Positions 23,223 through 35,070 of a stretch of 64,000 nucleotides of DNA are shown here, piece by piece (within the stretch, counting starts at the first letter, position 1; every line of letters begins with the position of its first letter). A model generated the notes under the pieces. That model made no database searches. It saw only the letters and a program-made list of their open reading frames with translations, and was not told the origin of the DNA. Made by a program: the position numbers and the translations under genes. Source of the DNA: Phaseolus vulgaris (taxonomy: Eukaryota; Streptophyta; Magnoliopsida; Fabales; Fabaceae); NCBI RefSeq assembly GCF_000499845.2, contig NC_023749.2:43582177-43646176 (forward strand). Direction: 5' to 3'.

Positions 23223-23495
23223 TGATGGAAGAGGGCCCAAGCTCACCACACTATGAAAGCCAAAAGACTAAGACTAGCTTCACAAAGGAGCGTCTAGCCT
23301 CTCAAAGGAGCGTCTAGGCTATAAACTTCAATCCTTTCACCTTTCTCCCTTGAGCTGGCCGAACCACTCAAACACCACACTCTTCATGCACCTTCAAACC
23401 CAACACAACTCCTAGGAGGGCTTTGTTTCACTCACCCATTGCTTCCGCATCATTTTTACTACTTTGATTCAAGAAGAACACATGAAATGCCATCA
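23223..23495 (+). repeat. B2 5' LTR, internally deleted (273 bp)
   Basis: Compared with the 698-bp partner, bases between two TCTAG copies are missing, including the TATA region. The remaining 273 bp differ from the 3' LTR at two sites I could see. Promoter function is probably lost. Confidence 0.92.
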
Positions 23496-23497
23496 TT

Positions 23498-23505
23498 TGG
23501 TATCA
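23498..23505 (+). other. B2 primer binding site core
   Basis: TGGTATCA, then TGAGC, as in B1 and B3; initiator-tRNA-Met-like. Confidence 0.75.
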
Positions 23506-25367
23506 TGAGCTTTTGGTTCTTCAAGATGAGTAGCTTGGTCTTTTAATTTCAGTTCTTCTTTATTTCATCTTTGTCATTTCAATTCCTTACTTGTCTTGCT
23601 GTTTTTATATTTTAAATTGTTCTTGGTGTGCTTATGGAAGATCCAACCAAAGCACAATTGTTCAATTGATCTTGAACAAATTCTGTGCAGCTTGTGATAG
23701 GATTCCTTACACCATTGTGTGGCTGTTTTTTCTTTTAGGAAATTGAGTCCTTATTGCTTTCTTATAATTGCTTCATTTTATGCTTTGAGTCTTTATTTTC
23801 TGAATCTATAAATGTTGTGTCAAGTCATGTGAATCCATATTTGTCAACAATTCTTAGTAGTCCTATTATTGGCTTGATTGTTTCTTGTTTTTGGGTCTCT
23901 TTATAGTGCTTTAATCTGCTGTTATTTTGATCCTTTGGTGCTTTTTATTTTTAGTTTGAGTTCATAATTGTGTCTTAGTTCTTACACAATTTCCATTCTT
24001 ACATTTCCATTGTGTTCATTTTGGTTATCTTGCTGTTTTCTTCCAGTTTTCCAGATTTCCCCTGTATCATCTCTCTGTTCTGGGCTGTTTTGTTTAAAAA
24101 AATATTTCCACCCATAGGAAAATTCTGATTTTCTGGAAAATGCAAGTTTAAAGTGTTATAGAAAAGAAAAAAAAAAGAATGAGGTCAAAAGAAGCAACAG
24201 AAAAAAAATGATAAATCTTACAAAATCAGAGTGCAAATCTTGAGCGCTCCAGCTGGCCTAACTGCACACCAAATTTGCAAAAATTATTAAAAAAAAATGG
24301 TGCATGCGTTTTAGGTGATTCCAAAGCCAAAATTTAGATAAGATCCTGAATTTTCTTGCATCCAAATTTCAGAAACAAATTTTACAATTACAGCTCAGCA
24401 TAAATCGGGGAACAAACACGTTTTCTGGCCCACAACATTTTCCAGTGGTGCTTTTTTTTTTATTTGGTCATCTAATCTAGTGCTTTTCTTTAGGAATTCC
24501 TTTTGTGTGCCAACTTTTATTGATTACCTTTAATTGTTTGCTTTAATTTCTTGAATCTCTTTCTAAGTTGTCATATTATAAATCCTTTTGGTGGTACTGT
24601 TTTCTTTCAATTAAATTTGTTTCTTGCTTTTGTTCCTTGACCTCTCTTTTAGGGTGCTGGAATTTAATTCTCTCTTGGTGCTTATGTGCATGGAAATTGA
24701 CTTGGTTTAAGGTTAAGCCCTTGTGAATAGGTGCTGGAAATTGGAGAACTAAAGCCAACTTTCTAAGGAGGAGTCAAAGCTAAGGCGAAACAAGCTTCTT
24801 GAAACAAACACTACAAACACCTAGAAGATCAACAATGAAGACAACAAAGAAAGTGCACTAACCAAAAAAAAAAAAAGAGGAACAACAAAGGGGGTTTTCT
24901 TATCTCCTTTACAACTTGGTTTATTGTTAATTACCTCTTTCAAATTACGTATTAGACGGTGAGTGTGTCTTCAAGGGCTCAAAGTGTCCAAGAAGCCTCA
25001 CCTAGGGCCGAATAGCATAGTAATTTTGCTTAGTAATTTGTTGCTTGTTTGAACTTGTTTTTTCTTTTGTTTTGGTAGAAACGTTATGCATGCTTAGTAT
25101 TGTTTAATTTTGTGCTATACCGACTAGCTTTGCTGCATATCTAGCTTACATAGTTTTCTTGCTTTTTGATTTCTCAACTTCTTGTGTTCTAAGTGTTTTA
25201 CTAAGAGAAAATTTTCTGTGAAGTCATTGGAGGAAAGTTTTTGGCAAGGAAAAGGCTTGGTACTTAAGTAGTCCATTGTGACTCACCTCCCTTACCTGGA
25301 AAACTCCCTTCTCTAACTTTCCTAAACTTTCTCCAAGTAAAACACCTATATACACAAAGTTTTAGCC
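23506..25367 (+). other. B2 5' leader, non-coding
   Basis: About 1.86 kb, T-rich, close to the B3 leader. No gene is seen. Confidence 0.7.
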
Positions 25368-28040
25368 ATGTCTTCTTCTTCTCACTCTCCAAAGTCTATA
25401 GAAAGTGAAGTAAAATCTTTGAAAACTCTTTTAAAAGAAGTATCCCAAGCGGTACATTTGATATCTTTTAGACAATTGGAGAATGAGAACAAAATCAATG
25501 AGTTGGCTAAAGCTCAAGAAGAGAAGTCACAAAAATCACAAAAATAAAAAAAAACTCATGCATCCCATTCTCAAAGTATTGAGTCTCTAGGGGAGGGAAG
25601 CCGTAGAATCAATGATTATTACCAACCACCCCCTAGAAGAACTAGGCAAAGGGAACAAGAGGTGCCAAGGGAAACTAGAGTAGACCTACCTCATTTTCAT
25701 GGAAAGGAAAATGTAGAAATATATCTAGATTGGGAGATGAAGGTAGAGCAACTCTTTGCTTGCCATAGGGTAAGTGAGGAACGTAAGGTACCCTTAGCCA
25801 CCCTTAGTTTCCAAGGAAATGCTATGTATTGGTGGACCTCTTTAGAGAGAGACCGACGTCTTCATAGGGAACCTCCCATAGAATATTGGAATGACCTTAG
25901 GGGAGCCCTAAGACGTCGACATATACCTTCTTACTACCATAGGGAGTTGATGGACAAGCTCCAAAGACTCCAACAAAAGAATATGAGCGTAGAAGAGTAT
26001 AGACAAAAGATGGAGCTCTACATGATGAGAGCCTCCATTAGAGAAGAGGAGGAAACCACCATATCTAGGTTCCTTAGTGGCCTATCACTTGAGATAAGAG
26101 ATAGAGTAGAACTATTACCCTATCAAGACTTGAATGATTTGGTTCAACTTTGCATTAAAGTTGAACAACAAAATCTGCGCAAAACTTCAAGTCAAAGGGT
26201 AGGTTCTTACTCCAACTCTTATCCCAAGAAAGACTTTAAAAGGGAGGGTAGTACACCTAGAGACGAACCCAAAGAGACTACCAAACCCTTAGTGAAAGAT
26301 GCCTCCACCCCATACATCTGTTCTAGGGACACCAAATGTTTTAAATGTTTTGGAAGAGGGCATGTGCAAGCACAATGTCCAAACCGAAGAATTTTGTTTT
26401 TAAAAGGAAAAGATGAATACACAAGTGGTGAAGATGAACCTAGTACCCAAGAAAAAGGGGAAGGAGAAAGGATAAATCCTTTGGAGGGGGACTTATTGAT
26501 GATTCAAAGAATCCTCCACAATCAACCTAGTGCACCCATTGAGACACAACGAGAGAACATTTTTCATACTAGATGCAATGTTTTAGAAAATATATGCTCT
26601 CTTATTGTGGATGGTGGGTCATGCTGCAATTGTTGTAGCACTAGATTGATTGAAAAATTACAACTACAAGTAGTTCCTCATCCACAACCGTACAATTTAC
26701 AATGGATCAATGAGGATGGAGAACTACGTGTAGACAAACAAGTGGAAATCGAGTTTTCTATAGGCAACTACAAAGACAATCTTTTATGTGATGTAGTACC
26801 TATGGAAGCTTGCCACATCTTATTAGGTAGACCATGGCAATTTGATAAGAAAACCTCACATAATGGTCTAACTAACGAGATTTCTTTTATCCACAAGCAT
26901 AAAAGGTTTGTACTTAGCCCTTTACCACATTCCCAAGTGGTAAAAGACCAAATACAAATGAAACACAAAAGGGATGAAGAAAAAATAGAAAAAGAAAAAA
27001 ATTTTGGGAAACAAAAGGCGTGGGAGAATAGTGTTCCTTCCCACAAGGTCATTCAACAAGTCAAGCATATTGAAAATACCTTTACAAACATGCTTCTTGT
27101 TGAACAACCTAGCCTTTCCTTTTGTAAAGGAACACTTGCAAGCATGAACACAAAAGAAAAGTCCTTACAAGAAGCTTGCATAGATCAAGAAGGAGAACTC
27201 ATGGGACAAAAGAAAGTTGATCAAACGCTAGAGCTTTTAAGAGGAAAACTTTTGTCACCCATGAGAAAAGAGGTTCAAAGACATTACTTTAAGTACAACT
27301 CATGTTTTCAAACTACACCTAAAGTAAAGTCTCATGAACTCTATACTCCTTCACCTTTTGCAAATGATCCTTGGGAAGATACAAATTTCATTTTAAAACT
27401 CCCTAGGACAACAAAAGGTTTTAATTCAATCTTCATGGTTATGGATAAACTCTTCTCTAGAGAAGTGATACATCTTCATGGTTTATTTTCAAGCATAGTA
27501 TTGAATAGAGCTCCAACTTTCGCAAACCATGATTTGAGGATTTCCTTTGGAAAACTTGCAACTAAGTTGCACACTTTAAATGCTTATCATCCTCAAACGC
27601 ATGGTCAAAATATTTTTGAAAATATAGCTCTTTCTATTATGCCTAGACTAATCATGAAGTGCACACACAATTTTAGAGATGAGCAAACATACCATCAAGT
27701 AGTTCACAAAACTACTTCTACTTTTAAAGTTATGTGTGTGCTCAATCATCTTTCTTCTTTTAAGTTGTTACCATCTCCTATAGGATTTATGCCTCAAGAG
27801 AAGGTAACCACAAATGACCATTTTAAAATACAAAAGATGATTAGAGGCCACACACAACCCTTAAAAGAGAAATCTTGTCCAAGGTTGCCAACACCAAAAG
27901 ACAAACAACAATGGCAACCTAGTAAAATTAATTTGCAAACTAACACCTATGCTTTATTTGATTATTTCTATAGGTGGACGTTTGATCCAGGAGGACAAGC
28001 TTTGAAGAAACAAGATGCTGCTATCCGAGATCAAGTCTGA
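25368..28040 (+). pseudogene. B2 gag-protease-integrase remnant ORF with one early stop
   Basis: The family start MSSSSHSP lies at 25368. A TAA at 25545-25547 in an A-run breaks the frame at codon 60; the same frame is then open to 28040. It has a complete Gag core (about 25680-26190; YLDWEMKVEQLFACH, YWWTSLERDRR, FLSGLSLEIRDRVELL) and an intact zinc knuckle CFKCFGRGHVQAQC near 26337. The protease has catalytic DGGS at about 26610 and closing ILLGRPW. The frame then jumps directly to integrase, without reverse transcriptase or RNase H. Integrase is dead: the Asp-containing stretch of the first catalytic motif is missing (WEDTNFILKLPRT), the second Asp is Asn (VLNRAPTF) and the Glu is replaced by Ile (GQNIFEN). 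Translation could restart at 25662. Confidence 0.85.
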
Positions 28041-28146
28041 AGATCTGAGGATAGATCTTCTCAAAAGAAGGAGGAGATGATGGACACCATCCAGCCACAA
28101 CCATTCCCCTAAGCAAAAGCATTGGATTTGAGGACAAATCCTTTTC

Positions 28147-28159
28147 AAGAGGGAGGGGA
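28147..28159 (+). other. B2 polypurine tract
   Basis: AAGAGGGAGGGGA immediately before the 3' LTR. Confidence 0.9.
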
Positions 28160-28857
28160 TGATGGAAGAGGGCCCAAGCTCACCACACTATGAAAGCCAA
28201 AAGACTAAGACTAGCTTCACAAAGGAGCGTCTAGCCTCTCAAAGGAGCGTCTAGTCTTCCAAATGGAGCGTCTAGCTTCACAAGGGAGCGTCTAGCCATG
28301 GCTACATAAGGAGCATCTATGAAGAGTCCTAGACCGTCTAGCTTCACACACACATGAGCCAAGCTACGGTTTGGGAAGAGAAGGCTTTGTTGCATAAAGG
28401 CCCATTAGGGGTACTTAGTAGACAGGATAGTGTAGAAAGCACTTTGTGAAGGAAACATTCTAGAAACTAGGTTTGTGTGGCCGGTCATTGCACATGGCAC
28501 ATGGCTTAGGTTTTACATTTAATTTTTTTTTGTTTTCTTTTCATTAGAAAGTAGCTTACCTTTTACGTCCAAGATGGCCTATAAATAGGAAGGCTATCTC
28601 ATTGTATTTTTCAAGTTTATTTGAGTATTGTTATGCTGCCATTTTTTGTGCACTAGCTTTACTTCTCCTAGAAATCTAGGCTATAAACTTCAATCCTTTC
28701 ACCTTTCTCCCTTGAGCTAGCCGAACCACTCAAACACCACACTCTTCATGCACCTTCAAAGCCAACACAACTCCTAGGAGGGCTTTGTTTCACTCACCCA
28801 TTGCTTCCGCATCATTTTTACTACTTTGATTCAAGAAGAACACATGAAATGCCATCA
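28160..28857 (+). repeat. B2 3' LTR
   Basis: 698 bp with TATAAATA at 28580-28587. The U3 part differs strongly from B1/B3 and carries the GGAGCGTCTAG minisatellite, so B2 is a separate subfamily. Confidence 0.94.
28224..28319 (+). repeat. 20-bp minisatellite in B2 U3
   Basis: GGAGCGTCTAG occurs at 28224, 28244, 28265 and 28285, with a variant (ggagcatcta) at 28310. Spacing is 20-25 bp. Two copies remain in the deleted 5' LTR (23287, 23307). Confidence 0.85.
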
Positions 28858-28862
28858 GTCGA
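28858..28862 (+). repeat. Target-site duplication of B2, right (gtcga)
   Basis: Matches 23218-23222 exactly. Confidence 0.95.
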
Positions 28863-31800
28863 GTTCCCAGCCAGCAGGTGGAGAAGCCCAGCAACACGAG
28901 ATGCCTATCCACGGGGAGATCCACACCATTGCAGGGGGTTTCGCAGGTGGTGGATGCACCGCATCGCAGAGGAAAAAGTACGCGCGATCGGTGATGACAG
29001 TGGATATGTTTGAAGATCACTCGCCGGAAGTGGACATTACGTTCACCAAGCAGGATCTTCGGGACGTTGTGCCTCATGACAACGATCCCATAGTTATTTC
29101 GTTGGTTACAGCGGGAAGGAAGGTCCACAGAGTTCTGGTGGACCAAGGAAGCTCGGCAGACGTGATGTTCTGGCCGACTTTCACGCAGCTGGAGTTGCCC
29201 CTTAACCACCTAAGGCCCTATGGAGGGTGCCTATATGGGTTCGCTGGTGACCAGGTGGAGGTCAGGGGGTACATTGAGCTGAGAACCACGTTTACAGATG
29301 AGGCTGGGTCGAGGACGGAGAAAATCAAGTACCTCGTCGTAAACGCCCCCTCAGCATATAACATCCTGTTGGGAAGGCCCACGCTTAACAGGATAGGCGC
29401 CATTCCGTCGACTCGGCACATGAAGGTAAAGTTGCCGTCCATGGAAGGGGTGGTGATCACGATCAAGTCTGATCAGAAAGAAGCGAAAAGGTGCTATGAG
29501 AATAGCCTGAAAAACAAAAGATCAGTGAGTTATGTAACAACCACCCCACCTCCCGGTGTGAAGCCCAGATCGACGGCAACAGAGGAGGCTGCCGGAAGAG
29601 ATGTGGAGATGATAGACGCTGAGCTAGGGGAGAGGAATGCTGGCCTGGAGGAGGAAGAGGCGCGGAATAAGGCCCTATGGAGGGTGCCTATATGGGTTCG
29701 CTGGTGACCAGGTGGAGGTCAGGGGGTACATTGAGCTGAGAACCACGTTTACAGATGAGGCTGGGTCGAGGACGGAGAAAATCAAGTACCTCGTCGTAAA
29801 CGCCCCCTCAGCATATAACATCCTGTTGGGAAGGCCCACGCTTAACAGGATAGGCGCCATTCTGTCGACTCGGCACATGAAGGTAAAGTTGCCGTCCATG
29901 GAAGGGGTGGTGATCACGATCAAGTCTGATCAGAAAGAAGCGAAAAGGTGCTATGAGAATAGCCTGAAAAACAAAAGATCAGTGAGTTATGTAACAACCA
30001 CCCCACCTCCCGGTGTGAAGCCCAGATCGACGGCAACAGAGGAGGCTGCCGGAAGAGATGTGGAGATGATAGACGCTGAGCTAGGGGAGAGGAATGCTGG
30101 CCTGGAGGAGGAAGAGGCGCGGAATAAGGCCCTATGGAGGGTGCCTATATGGGTTCGCTGGTGACCAGGTGGAGGTCAGGGGGTACATTGAGCTGAGAAC
30201 CACGTTTACAGATGAGGCTGGGTCGAGGACGGAGAAAATCAAGTACCTCGTCGTAAACGCCCCCTCAGCATATAACATCATGTTGGGAAGGCCCACGCTT
30301 AACAGGATAGGCGCCATTCCGTCGACTCGGCACATGAAGGTAAAGTTGCCGTCCATGGAAGGGGTGGTGATCACGATCAAGTCTGATCAGAAAGAAGCGA
30401 AAAGGTGCTATGAGAATAGCCTGAAAAACAAAAGATCAGTGAGTTATGTAACAACCACCCCACCTCCCGGTGTGAAGCCCAGATCGACGGCAACAGAGGA
30501 GGCTGCCGGAAGAGATGTGGAGATGATAGACGCTGAGCTAGGGGAGAGGAATGCTGGCCTGGAGGAGGAAGAGGCGCGGAATCGCCCCGAGGAAGCAAGG
30601 GAACAGGGAATCGCCAGGGCGGTGATCGCCAGAGAATCCAGGCCTAAACCTGTCGAGCAGTGGCTCGAAAAGGAGATCGGAGGAAAAATCTTCAAGCTAG
30701 GAAGATCTCTGGAGGTTGATCTCCAGGACCAGATCGCCAAGGTGATTGAGCGGCATCTGGACGCGTTTGCATGGTCCGCTTCGGACATGCCCGGGATTGA
30801 TCCTGACTTCTTGTGCCATCATCTGGCGATGGACAATTTGGTGAGATCGGTGCGACAAAGGAGAAGAAAATTCAACGAGGAGAGGAGGCAGGCGATCAGG
30901 GACGAAACACAGAAACTCCTCGCTGCAGGCCACATCAGGGAAGTCCAGTACCCCGAATGGTTGGCGAATGTCGTGCTGGTGAAGAAGAGTAACGGGAAAT
31001 GGCGCATGTGCGTCGATTTCACCGACCTGAACAAGGCTTGCCCAAAGGATTCGTATCCTTTACCGAGCATAAATGCCCTGGTTGATAGTGCTGCAGGGTG
31101 TAAGTTGCTGAGTTTCCTGGATGCCTTCTCAGGATATAATCAGATCAAGATGCATCCCATGGATGAGGAGAAAACAGCCTTCATGACGGAGAGATCGTGC
31201 TACTGCTATAAGGTGATGCCGTTTGGGCTGAAGAACGCGGGGGCCACGTACCAGAGGCTGATGGATCGAGTACTTGCACCAATGCTGGGAAGGAACGTGC
31301 AAGCTTACGTCGATGACATGGTCGTTACCTCGCAGGAAAAAAGCAAGCACGTGGCAGACTTGGAAGAATTATTCACGACGATCGCCAAGTTCAAGTTAAA
31401 GCTCAATCCGGAGAAATGCATTTTCGGCGTGGAGGCTGGAAAGTTTTTGGGTTTCCTCTTGACTGAAAGAGGAATAGAAGCCAACCCAGACAAGTGTGCC
31501 GCCATCTTGGCGATGAGGAGCCCGGCTACGGTGAAAGAAGTCCAACACCTAACAGGTCGGATGGCAGCCCTATCTCGCTTCGTGTCAGCTAGCGGAGAAA
31601 AGGGGCATCCCTATTTTCAATGTCTGCGGCGCAATAATAAGTTTGCTTGGACGAAAGAGTGCGAGGAAGCTTTCGTCAAACTGAAGGAGTATCTGGCGAG
31701 CCCGCCGGTTCTGTGCAAACCGCTGGTGGGAATCCCTCTCAGGTTGTATTTTGCTGTGACTGAGAGGGCGGTGAGTGCGGTGCTCGCCCAGGATCAAGAT

Positions 31801-33963
31801 CAGGCTCAGAAGCCTATTTATTTTGTGAGCAAGGTGTTGCAGGGCCCAGAAACGAGATATCAGGCCCTGGAGAAGGCTGCGCTGGCTGTGGTGTTTTCGG
31901 CGAGGAGGTTGCGCCACTACTTCCACAGTTTCACAATACTGGTGATGACTGACCTGCCCATCCAGAAGGTCTTGAAGAAACCCGACGTTGCGGGAAGGAT
32001 GGTGAAGTGGGCGGTAGAGTTGTCAGAGTTTGATATTAAGTACGAGCCCCGAGGCCCGATCAAGGGGCAAATCTTTGCAGATTTCGTGGTTGAGCTCTCA
32101 TCAGAGGCGACGCGGGTTGAAGGGGACGATTTCCGTTGGGTACTTTCGGTGGATGGATCGTCGAACCAGCAGGGCAGCGGTGCTGGAGTCATATTGGAAG
32201 GACCCAACGGCGTGCTAATTGAACAATCTTTGAGGTTTGCCTTTAAGGCCAGCAACAATCAAGCAGAGTATGAGGCGCTGATCGCCGGAATTTTGCTGGC
32301 CAAGGAGATGGGAGCTAGGGTGCTGATGGCTAAGAGTGACTCGCTGCTAGTCACGGGGCAAGTAACAGGCGAGTTCCAGGCTAAAGATCCACAAATGGCG
32401 GCTTACTTGGCGTATGTGCAGGAATTGAAGAGTTCCTTTGCCTCCTTTGAAGTAGTACATGTGCCCAGAGAGCAGAATGCCCGAGCTGACTTGCTTGCTA
32501 AGCTCGCCAGCTCAGGCAAGGGGGGTAGGCAAAGGACGGTGATTCAAGAAACTCTAAAGACGCCAAGGGCATTTGTAGCAGATCACCTGGTCCTTCAGAT
32601 AAGCAAGTCGACGGAGAGAGCAGCGAGAAGCCATAAGTCCTTGACGCAAGAAACTCTGAGATCGCCGAGAATTAGAGCATGTCGAGGAGAGAAGGTGGAC
32701 GTGATGCAGGTCTGCGCCGCCCATGAGCCAGACACTTGGATAACACAGTACAAGCGGTGCCTGGCAGATGGCCTCCTCCCGCTGGATCCGACAGAAGCTA
32801 GGAAGGTAAAGAAAAATTCCAGCAAGTACACATTGATTGATGGCGATCTGTACAGGTTTGGGTTCACTCACCCACTCCTGGAATGTATACACGGCGAGAA
32901 GTGCACGAGAATCATGGCGGAGCTCCACGAAGGTATATGCGGAAGCCACGTCGGGGGTCGAGCTCTGGCCGCGAGGACTCTCCGTGTAGGCTACTACAGG
33001 CCATCCATGAGAGAAGATTGCAAGAAATATGCCCAATGTTGTAAACAATGCCAGCAGCACGCCGATTGGCATAAGGCACCTCCCGAGGAGTTGAAGTCGA
33101 TCTATAGCCCTTGGCCGTTTCATACTTGGGGAATCGACATCCTGGGACCTTTCCCGCTGGCGATCAGGCAGATGAAGTACTTGGTGGTGGCGATTGAGTA
33201 TTTCACCAAGTGGATTGAAGCAGAACCAGTGACCCAGATCACCGCACACAAGATCGAAGGTTTTGTATGGAAGAACATCGTGTGCCGGTTTGGAGTGCCT
33301 AAACGCCTGGTGTCAGATAATGGGACGCAGTTTGCGAGCCACCTGTTGAAGAAGCTTTGCGAAGGGGTGGGAATTCAACAAGTGTTTGCATCCGTCGAGC
33401 ACCCTCAGACAAATGGCCAGGTGGAGTCAGCTAATCGGGTGTTGTTGAGAGGTTTGAAGAGAAGGCTTGAGAAAGCCAAGGGAAGTTGGGCTGAGGAGGT
33501 GCCCCGTATAGTCTGGGCGTACCACACCACCGAGCAGTCAGGAACCCATGAGACCCCGTTCAGCTTGGTCTATGGGTGTGATGCCATGATTCCGGTGGAG
33601 ATCCAGGAGAGCTCGCCGAGATTCCAGAACTTCGTAGAGGAAGACTCGAATGAAGAGAGAAGGCTGAACCTGGATCTACTGGATGAGGTCAGGGAAGATG
33701 CGAGGTTGAAGGCTGAAGCCGTGAAGAGAAGGGTCGAACGAAGATACAACTCGAAGGTGATTCCAAGGCAGTTTAGAGAAGGCGATCTGGTGATGAGGAA
33801 GGCCCACCAGTACGAGATGGAGAATAAACTGTCACCCAAGTGGACTGGACCGTTCAGAATAACCGAGGCGCTCGGGAACGGAGCCTACCGCTTAGAGACG
33901 CTGGAAGGAGGGGCGATTCCTCGCACCTGGAACGCCACACACCTGAAGTTGTACTATAGTTAA
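28863..33963 (+). pseudogene. A2 pol (protease, RT, RNase H, aRNase H, integrase), broken by a triplication
   Basis: This resumes the gag-pol frame after B2. The protease active site is the Tat-type DQGSSA near 29145. The C-terminal half of the protease is triplicated (29211-30581) with frame loss. From 30125 the frame is open to 33963: RT with FTDLNKACPKDSYPLP near 31020 and catalytic YVDD at 31306-31317, RNase H, archaeal-type RNase H (DGSS near 32154), and integrase with D 33136, D 33316, E 33424 (35 residues between the last two). A conserved Trp in the integrase zinc region is Arg (GYYRPS; A1 and A3 have GYYWP). Enzymatic motifs are otherwise intact, but the protein cannot be made in one frame. 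Confidence 0.9.
29211..30581 (+). repeat. 457-bp tandem triplication in A2 protease
   Basis: Units at 29211, 29668 and 30125, each starting taaggcccta and 457 bp long. I saw only single-base differences between them (ctgtcgac in unit 2, catcatgtt in unit 3). As 457 is not a multiple of three, each copy shifts the frame and ends in the same stop after VPIWVRW. A3 has a single copy. Confidence 0.95.
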
Positions 33964-34027
33964 GAGCTTTGTAAGTAAAGACAAACACAAAGGTTATATT
34001 ACAATGTCTCTGTTAAAACAGTTTGAA

Positions 34028-34080
34028 GGGGGCACTCTTTTTTCCCTAAGGAGGGTTTTTAATGAGGCCACCCAATAAAA
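34028..34080 (+). other. Conserved post-pol block, A2 copy
   Basis: gggggcactctttt...ccctaaggaggg...gaggccaccca, followed by AATAAAAG, which could serve as a poly(A) signal for the sense RNA. Confidence 0.7.
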
Positions 34081-34235
34081 GAAGAGTTTTCGAAGTATAA
34101 GGCGTTTTCTGGTTGCATGTTCGCTGTTTTCCAAAAGTTTTGAAGAAAGACCTTGTCACTTGTAAGTGATTTAAGGCAAGAAAAGATATATTGCATGCTT
34201 TCAGTTAAAGTTTTTAAGTCCTCATCGTTTTTCGG

Positions 34236-35070
34236 CGATTGGAGGCACCAGTAAAGGTTTTTAAGTCCTCATCGTCCTTCGGCGATCGGAGGCACCAGAT
34301 GAAAGACCTCAACGCCCTCGCGCGTTCTGAGGCAAGTTAAAGACCTCCTCGCCGCCGAGCGAGTGCAGGCGAGAAAGAGAAAGGGTCCTCAGTGCATCCA
34401 GGGGGGAGGAGATGTACACCCTGGGCAAGTTGAGGCACCAGATGAAAGACCTCAACGCCCTCGCGCGTTCTGAGGCAAGTTAAAGACCTCCTCGCCGCCG
34501 AGCGAGTGCAGGCGAGAAAGAGAAAGGGTCCTCAGTGCATCCAGGGGGGAGGAGATGTACACCCTGGGCAAGTTGAGGCACCAGATAAAGTCCTCCTCGC
34601 CGTCGAGCGAGTGCAGGCGAGAAAGAGAAAGGGTCCTCAGTGCATCCAGGGGGGAGGAGATGTACACCCTGGGCAAGTTGAGGCACCAGATAAAGTCCTT
34701 CTCGCCGTCGAACGAGTTTAGGCAAGTTAAAGACCTCCTCGCCGTCGAGCGGGTGCGGGCGAGGAAGAGTAAAAGTCCTCCGTGTTTCTGGGGGCGAGAA
34801 GATGTAACCCCTGGGGCAATGTAGAGGCACCAGTAAAAGTCCTCCGTGTTTCTGGGGGCGAGAAGATGTAACCCCTGGGGCAATGCAGAGGCAAGATAAA
34901 GACCTTCTCGCCGATGAGCGAGTTCAGGCAAGATAAAGACCTTCTCGCCGATGAGCGAGTTCAGGCGAGTTAAAGACCTTCTCGCCGATGAGCGAGTTCA
35001 GGCGAGTTAAAGACCTTCTCGCTTACATGCGAGCGTAGGCAAGATAAAATCCTTCTCGTCTCGAACGAGT
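34236..35070 (+). repeat. A2 3' UTR tandem repeats (105/143-bp and 37-bp units)
   Basis: Long units begin at 34339, 34482, 34587 and 34692 (steps 143, 105, 105). A 37-bp unit (aaagaccttctcgcc) begins at 34898, 34935, 34972 and 35009. Mirrored at 38969-39803. A3 has related units with a 142-bp step. Confidence 0.9.

Larger units (their letters stand above)
23223..28857 (+). mobile_element. Element B2: non-autonomous chromovirus-like LTR retrotransposon
   Basis: 5635 bp inserted in A2 gag-pol with gtcga repeats. It is the most gene-rich B copy, keeping complete Gag, zinc knuckle and protease, but it lacks reverse transcriptase and RNase H. Its 5' LTR has lost 425 bp. Confidence 0.95.

Noticed and set aside
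32554..33249. 231-codon minus-strand frame opposite A2 integrase (and 245 codons at 50006-50743 opposite A3)
   Set aside because: Shadow of conserved integrase codons. No start context, introns or known domain, and it tracks pol conservation only.
34452..34931. Open frames with repeated protein units in the A2 3' UTR, on both strands (also 39209-39587 and 48310-48905)
   Set aside because: They come from tandem DNA repeats whose 105-bp step is a multiple of three. They overlap in several frames and are not kept in A1.
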